A stretch of 7,085 nt of DNA from JBLIAZ01 sp047632015 (GTDB taxonomy: Bacteria > Bacteroidota > Bacteroidia > Flavobacteriales_C > GCA-002722245): contig JBLIBC010000140.1 of the NCBI GenBank assembly GCA_047632015.1, positions 1 through 7,085 of the forward strand. The letters are read 5' to 3'. A model generated the notes under the pieces. That model was not told the DNA's origin. It ran no database searches and saw only the letters and a program-made list of their open reading frames with translations. The translations under genes and the position numbers were made by a program. Below are positions 5,007-7,085 of the stretch, piece by piece; positions within the stretch are counted from its first letter, which is position 1; each line of letters begins with the position of its first letter.

Positions 5007-5729
5007 TTATTTTTCAAAAACAATACTTCTATCCTGATTTTTTTTGTACATGTTTTTTGGAGCAAGCTCTCTGTTCTCAGATGAACGAAAGTTTTTATTA
5101 TTTGGGTTTAGAATATATTCGACTTGATGCTCAATCATTTTTTCAAAAGGAACAAGGAAGCCCTTGGTGTCGCATTGTTCAAACTTCCCCTCCTTAAGTA
5201 AATTTAGGACAGTATAAACTGACTCAATAGTACTAAGACAAAGAGATTCTGGCTGCTGCTTGAAAATAAATTTTGATTTAATTTTATTATCAAAGCTCAC
5301 TCTTTTTAGTTTTTGCAAGTTCTTACTTAACCTAAGCATTTTACTTGCACAAGGCCATGTGCCATCCAAAATAAAAATGTGTGGATTGTTACCCATAAAT
5401 GAACTTGTTTCCGAACTTTTTCTTACCGACAAGTTGAAATTTTCTTTCCCCGGATAAAGTAAAAAAGAACTGCAGTTTTCTTTAGTCAGTATTTCATTTA
5501 CACACTTATTATTGGTGAAATCAACACCAACTATAATTTTTGAATTTTCAAGTTGAAGCTTAGTCATGTGTCCCGTTCCGTTTTTCTCTTTTTTGTACTC
5601 CTTCGGGTGCATAAGAATAATAAAACGAGTTTTTGTACGTACAGGACTACAGTGCTCACAAATACAAGTGGTTGCAGGCCTCATGCATTTGTAACAACTG
5701 ATTCTCGGATTATTTACTTCTACTGGCAA
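5007..5729 (-). CDS. tapT: DTW-domain tRNA-uridine aminocarboxypropyltransferase (TapT/YfiP family)
   Basis: The protein has 240 residues, close to E. coli TapT (YfiP). The family transfers the 3-amino-3-carboxypropyl group of S-adenosylmethionine to uridine in the tRNA variable loop (acp3U), in the cytoplasm. An N-terminal cysteine cluster, C12-x2-C15-MRP-x3-C22-x-C24, is typical of the bacterial family and probably binds zinc. It is followed by HPKE (41-44), TGHMTKLQLENS (52-63), LLYPG (90-94), the naming motif LDGTWPCASKML (121-132) and LSTIES (164-169). The start is the TTG at 5727-5729: the frame is open upstream to the neighbour's stop but holds no ATG or GTG, and the first internal Mets would remove the cysteine cluster. 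A purine-rich AAAGAG lies about 10 nt before the TTG. The gene begins 45 bp after the lipoprotein gene and is probably co-transcribed. The symbol is assigned by family, not by tested orthology. Confidence 0.88.
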   Translation of the reverse strand: MPVEVNNPRISCYKCMRPATTCICEHCSPVRTKTRFIILMHPKEYKKEKNGTGHMTKLQLENSKIIVGVDFTNNKCVNEILTKENCSSFLLYPGKENFNLSVRKSSETSSFMGNNPHIFILDGTWPCASKMLRLSKNLQKLKRVSFDNKIKSKFIFKQQPESLCLSTIESVYTVLNLLKEGKFEQCDTKGFLVPFEKMIEHQVEYILNPNNKNFRSSENRELAPKNMYKKNQDRSIVFEK

Positions 5730-5774
5730 GATTTGTGTCTCTTTATTTTTTGAAGGTGTCCCTAAATTTTTTAC

Positions 5775-6200
5775 TTAGTATTCTTGGTAATCAATTTTAA
5801 AACGATACGGTCCACAGGTAGATGAAGTATCGTTAGATGAATGAAGCTTAAGTGTAAGAATATTCATTTCATCTTGACTCATATCTTCTACAGTAACGTT
5901 CCATCCACATCGCGAGCTGTCAGTGTATACAAAGTTGGAATCAGAAAAAGAATTTACAATGTAGGTGAAACCAAGAGGTCCACCCCAACCTGTTCTGGAA
6001 CCTTCCCATTCAATAATTTCTTTTCCAGTCTCTCCATCTAGTGGTACTGAAAATGTGTATTCAGTTTTGCCATGTAGCGTCATTTCGAGAATCTCATATC
6101 CAGTTTCATTCAAAATATTTATTTGATAAGAACGCACTTTATTGCATCCAAATAGAGTGAGGGTAGCAATTCCTATAAACATGGGGATTAAATATTTCAT
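5775..6200 (-). CDS. Putative lipoprotein of unknown function
   Basis: This is a 141-residue protein with a type II signal: MKYLIPM, hydrophobic core, then lipobox LFGC with the lipidated Cys at residue 19. It should be anchored in the envelope, probably the outer membrane, as no retention signal is obvious. The mature domain looks beta-rich (YQINILNETGYEILEMTLHG, then GKTEYTFSVPL) and contains a Gly/Trp-rich turn, SRTGWGGPLGF. Two further cysteines lie at SSRCGW and SSTCGP near the C-terminus and could form a disulfide. I do not recognise the family. It is upstream of, and in the same direction as, the tRNA-modification gene, with a 45-bp gap; no functional link is known and co-transcription may be incidental. 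Confidence 0.8.
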   Translation of the reverse strand: MKYLIPMFIGIATLTLFGCNKVRSYQINILNETGYEILEMTLHGKTEYTFSVPLDGETGKEIIEWEGSRTGWGGPLGFTYIVNSFSDSNFVYTDSSRCGWNVTVEDMSQDEMNILTLKLHSSNDTSSTCGPYRFKIDYQEY

Positions 6201-6522
6201 TTTTGCACTTACAGTTATCGTAAAGGATTTTATCCTTCATTAACGCGCAATATCGTGAATTTAGCAGGGAGTTATTTTATGACTGATAAAATTTCGTTGA
6301 ACTATGACGCGAATAAATTCGCTATGGAAATTGAATGTTAGCATTGTTGTCTTTAGATTGCTTTTATTGATGTTTTTATACTTGAAAAAGCTGTGACCAT
6401 TTGCTGTTGTAGTGTTTTTTACATTTATTCAATTAAGAAAAGACGTACTTCTCCCGTTCTCCCTGCTTGGGAGTCGATTTTACTTGTTAAGAACAAAAGA
6501 ACGTCTTGTTTGTTGTTTTAGG
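6201..6522. other. Gene-poor interval between the lipoprotein gene and the insertion sequence
   Basis: About 320 bp with no gene I can support confidently. It should hold the promoter of the lipoprotein gene, but I found no clear box. Small symmetries are present: AAGGAT-TTT-ATCCTT (6223-6237), GCGAAT-AA-ATTCGC (6309-6322), and a compound hairpin at 6440-6507. A 20-codon frame (6279-6341) is preceded by an AGGGAG purine run but is too short to call. Confidence 0.5.
6440..6507. other. Compound inverted repeat next to the insertion sequence end
   Basis: Outer arms AAGACGT (6440-6446) and ACGTCTT (6501-6507) are perfectly complementary. Inside lies a CTCCC-TGCTT-GGGAG hairpin (6459-6473), and a second CTCCC at 6451-6455 could pair with the same GGGAG. 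On the - strand the outer arm runs into TTTTCTT, so it could end transcripts coming out of the transposase gene. It may equally belong to the DNA into which the element inserted. Confidence 0.35.
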
Positions 6523-7085
6523 TGTAGGTCTTTAGCCAAAAGTGAACTTTTAGGGATGAAATCTAAGAGAGACTTTGGACTAATTTAGTGTTAATTTTTT
6601 GATACTGTTTTTTTCTGGCTTTTAAAGTTTTGTTTTTAATGATTTTACGTTGTTTTAGTTTTCGTTCAGCTTGTCCAAAATAGACATCAGCTGGTACGAG
6701 GTTATTAATTGATTCATGGTAACGTTCATTGTTATAAAAGGGAACAAACTCCTCTAGTTTTTGTTCCAGTTGTTCAGGAGAAAAATAATTATCCAGCTTC
6801 ACCACATTTTTCATTGACCTGTGATATCGCTCAATATTCCCTTGAGTTTGTGGATGTAATGGTCTGCCACGAACGTGTTTCCTGTTTTTGTCTTGCATGT
6901 AATCCACTAACTTATTTGATATGTAGCAAGAACCATTGTCACTGAGCAACTTCGGAGGATTGCTGTTAGTGAGGTTTGTCTTAGCTAAAGCCTCGTCCGA
7001 AGTGTTTGTGAGATCTTCTGCTTTCATGTTAGCACAAAGCTTCCAAGTAACAATGTACCTGCTGTAATCGTCTAAGATTGTGGAC
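6523..7085 (-). mobile_element. IS3-type insertion sequence, partial, one end inside the window
   Basis: The transposase at 6563-7085 marks the element. Its 3' end lies inside the window and the rest beyond the right edge. A plausible terminus is TGTAGGTCTTTAGCC starting at 6523, because IS3-family ends usually begin TGT or TGA and carry a GTGGAC-like motif; here AAAAGTGAACTTTT follows at 6538-6551. The other terminal repeat and the target duplication cannot be seen, so the boundary is approximate. Confidence 0.5.
6563..7085 (-). CDS. IS3-family transposase, DDE integrase-core C-terminal part (5' cut by window edge)
   Basis: The frame is open from the right edge to a TAG at 6563-6565, giving about 174 residues; the ATG at 7027 is internal. 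The reading begins STILDDYSRYIVTWKL, the usual segment just after the first catalytic Asp of an rve domain, which therefore lies outside the window. The second catalytic residue is the Asp of LLSDNGSCY and the third is the Glu of QGNIERYHRSMK, with exactly 35 residues between them (D-35-E). FYNNERYHESINNLVPADVYFG is the standard C-terminal block. The tail is basic (KQRKIIKNKTLKARKKQY). The visible part looks intact and undamaged. Such enzymes cut and join element ends to DNA and are often made by frameshifting from a short upstream orfA, which would lie beyond the right edge. Confidence 0.93.
   Translation of the reverse strand, partial: STILDDYSRYIVTWKLCANMKAEDLTNTSDEALAKTNLTNSNPPKLLSDNGSCYISNKLVDYMQDKNRKHVRGRPLHPQTQGNIERYHRSMKNVVKLDNYFSPEQLEQKLEEFVPFYNNERYHESINNLVPADVYFGQAERKLKQRKIIKNKTLKARKKQYQKINTKLVQSLS

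Noticed and set aside
6279..6341. 20-codon ORF after an AGGGAG purine run
   Set aside because: It is too short, with no promoter box and no recognisable content; Bacteroidota seldom rely on such purine runs, so the match has little weight.
1..7085. CRISPR array, defence island, prophage or rRNA
   Set aside because: There are no spaced direct repeats, no nuclease, helicase or phage structural genes, and no conserved rRNA sequence.

Overview
The window is AT-rich and looks like a chromosomal stretch from a Bacteroidota bacterium (Cytophagales/Flavobacteriales type). The signs are starts preceded by A-rich sequence rather than a Shine-Dalgarno site, one exact match to the Bacteroidota -7 promoter box (TAnnTTTG), an OmpA-family envelope protein with a Bacteroidota-style ZU5-like accessory region, and secreted proteins of types common in that phylum. 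The genus cannot be told from the sequence.

Layout from left to right. (1) The 3' end of a + strand gene (3-224) stops before a strong GNRA-loop terminator (271-300). (2) A convergent gene for a small four-helix membrane protein (323-724, -) follows. (3) A gap (725-982) holds part of a short dispersed repeat. (4) A - strand cluster reads from 3849 down to 983: an OmpA-domain envelope protein, a small secreted protein of unknown function, and a YkgJ-type cysteine-cluster protein, with gaps of only 47 and 36 bp. It is probably one transcript. (5) Directly upstream of the OmpA gene is an 84-bp (TTC/GAA)n microsatellite (3930-4013), and beyond it a small orphan + ORF (4032-4283). (6) A 62-aa - strand gene (4474-4662) has a near-ideal terminator. 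(7) A 29-codon hydrophobic ORF (4852-4941, +) lies behind the only exact Bacteroidota promoter match I found. (8) A - strand pair encodes a lipoprotein (5775-6200) and a DTW-domain tRNA aminocarboxypropyltransferase with a TTG start (5007-5729). (9) After about 320 bp of mostly empty DNA comes the 3' end of an IS3-type transposase (6563-7085, -), which runs off the right edge.

Functionally this is an envelope and accessory neighbourhood with one housekeeping tRNA-modification gene. I see no defence system, CRISPR array, rRNA or tRNA. The observations most worth following are the GAA/TTC microsatellite as a possible expression switch for the OmpA-type surface protein, and the two divergent short genes between 4474 and 4941. 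Each short gene has its own signals: a terminator for one and a promoter for the other.
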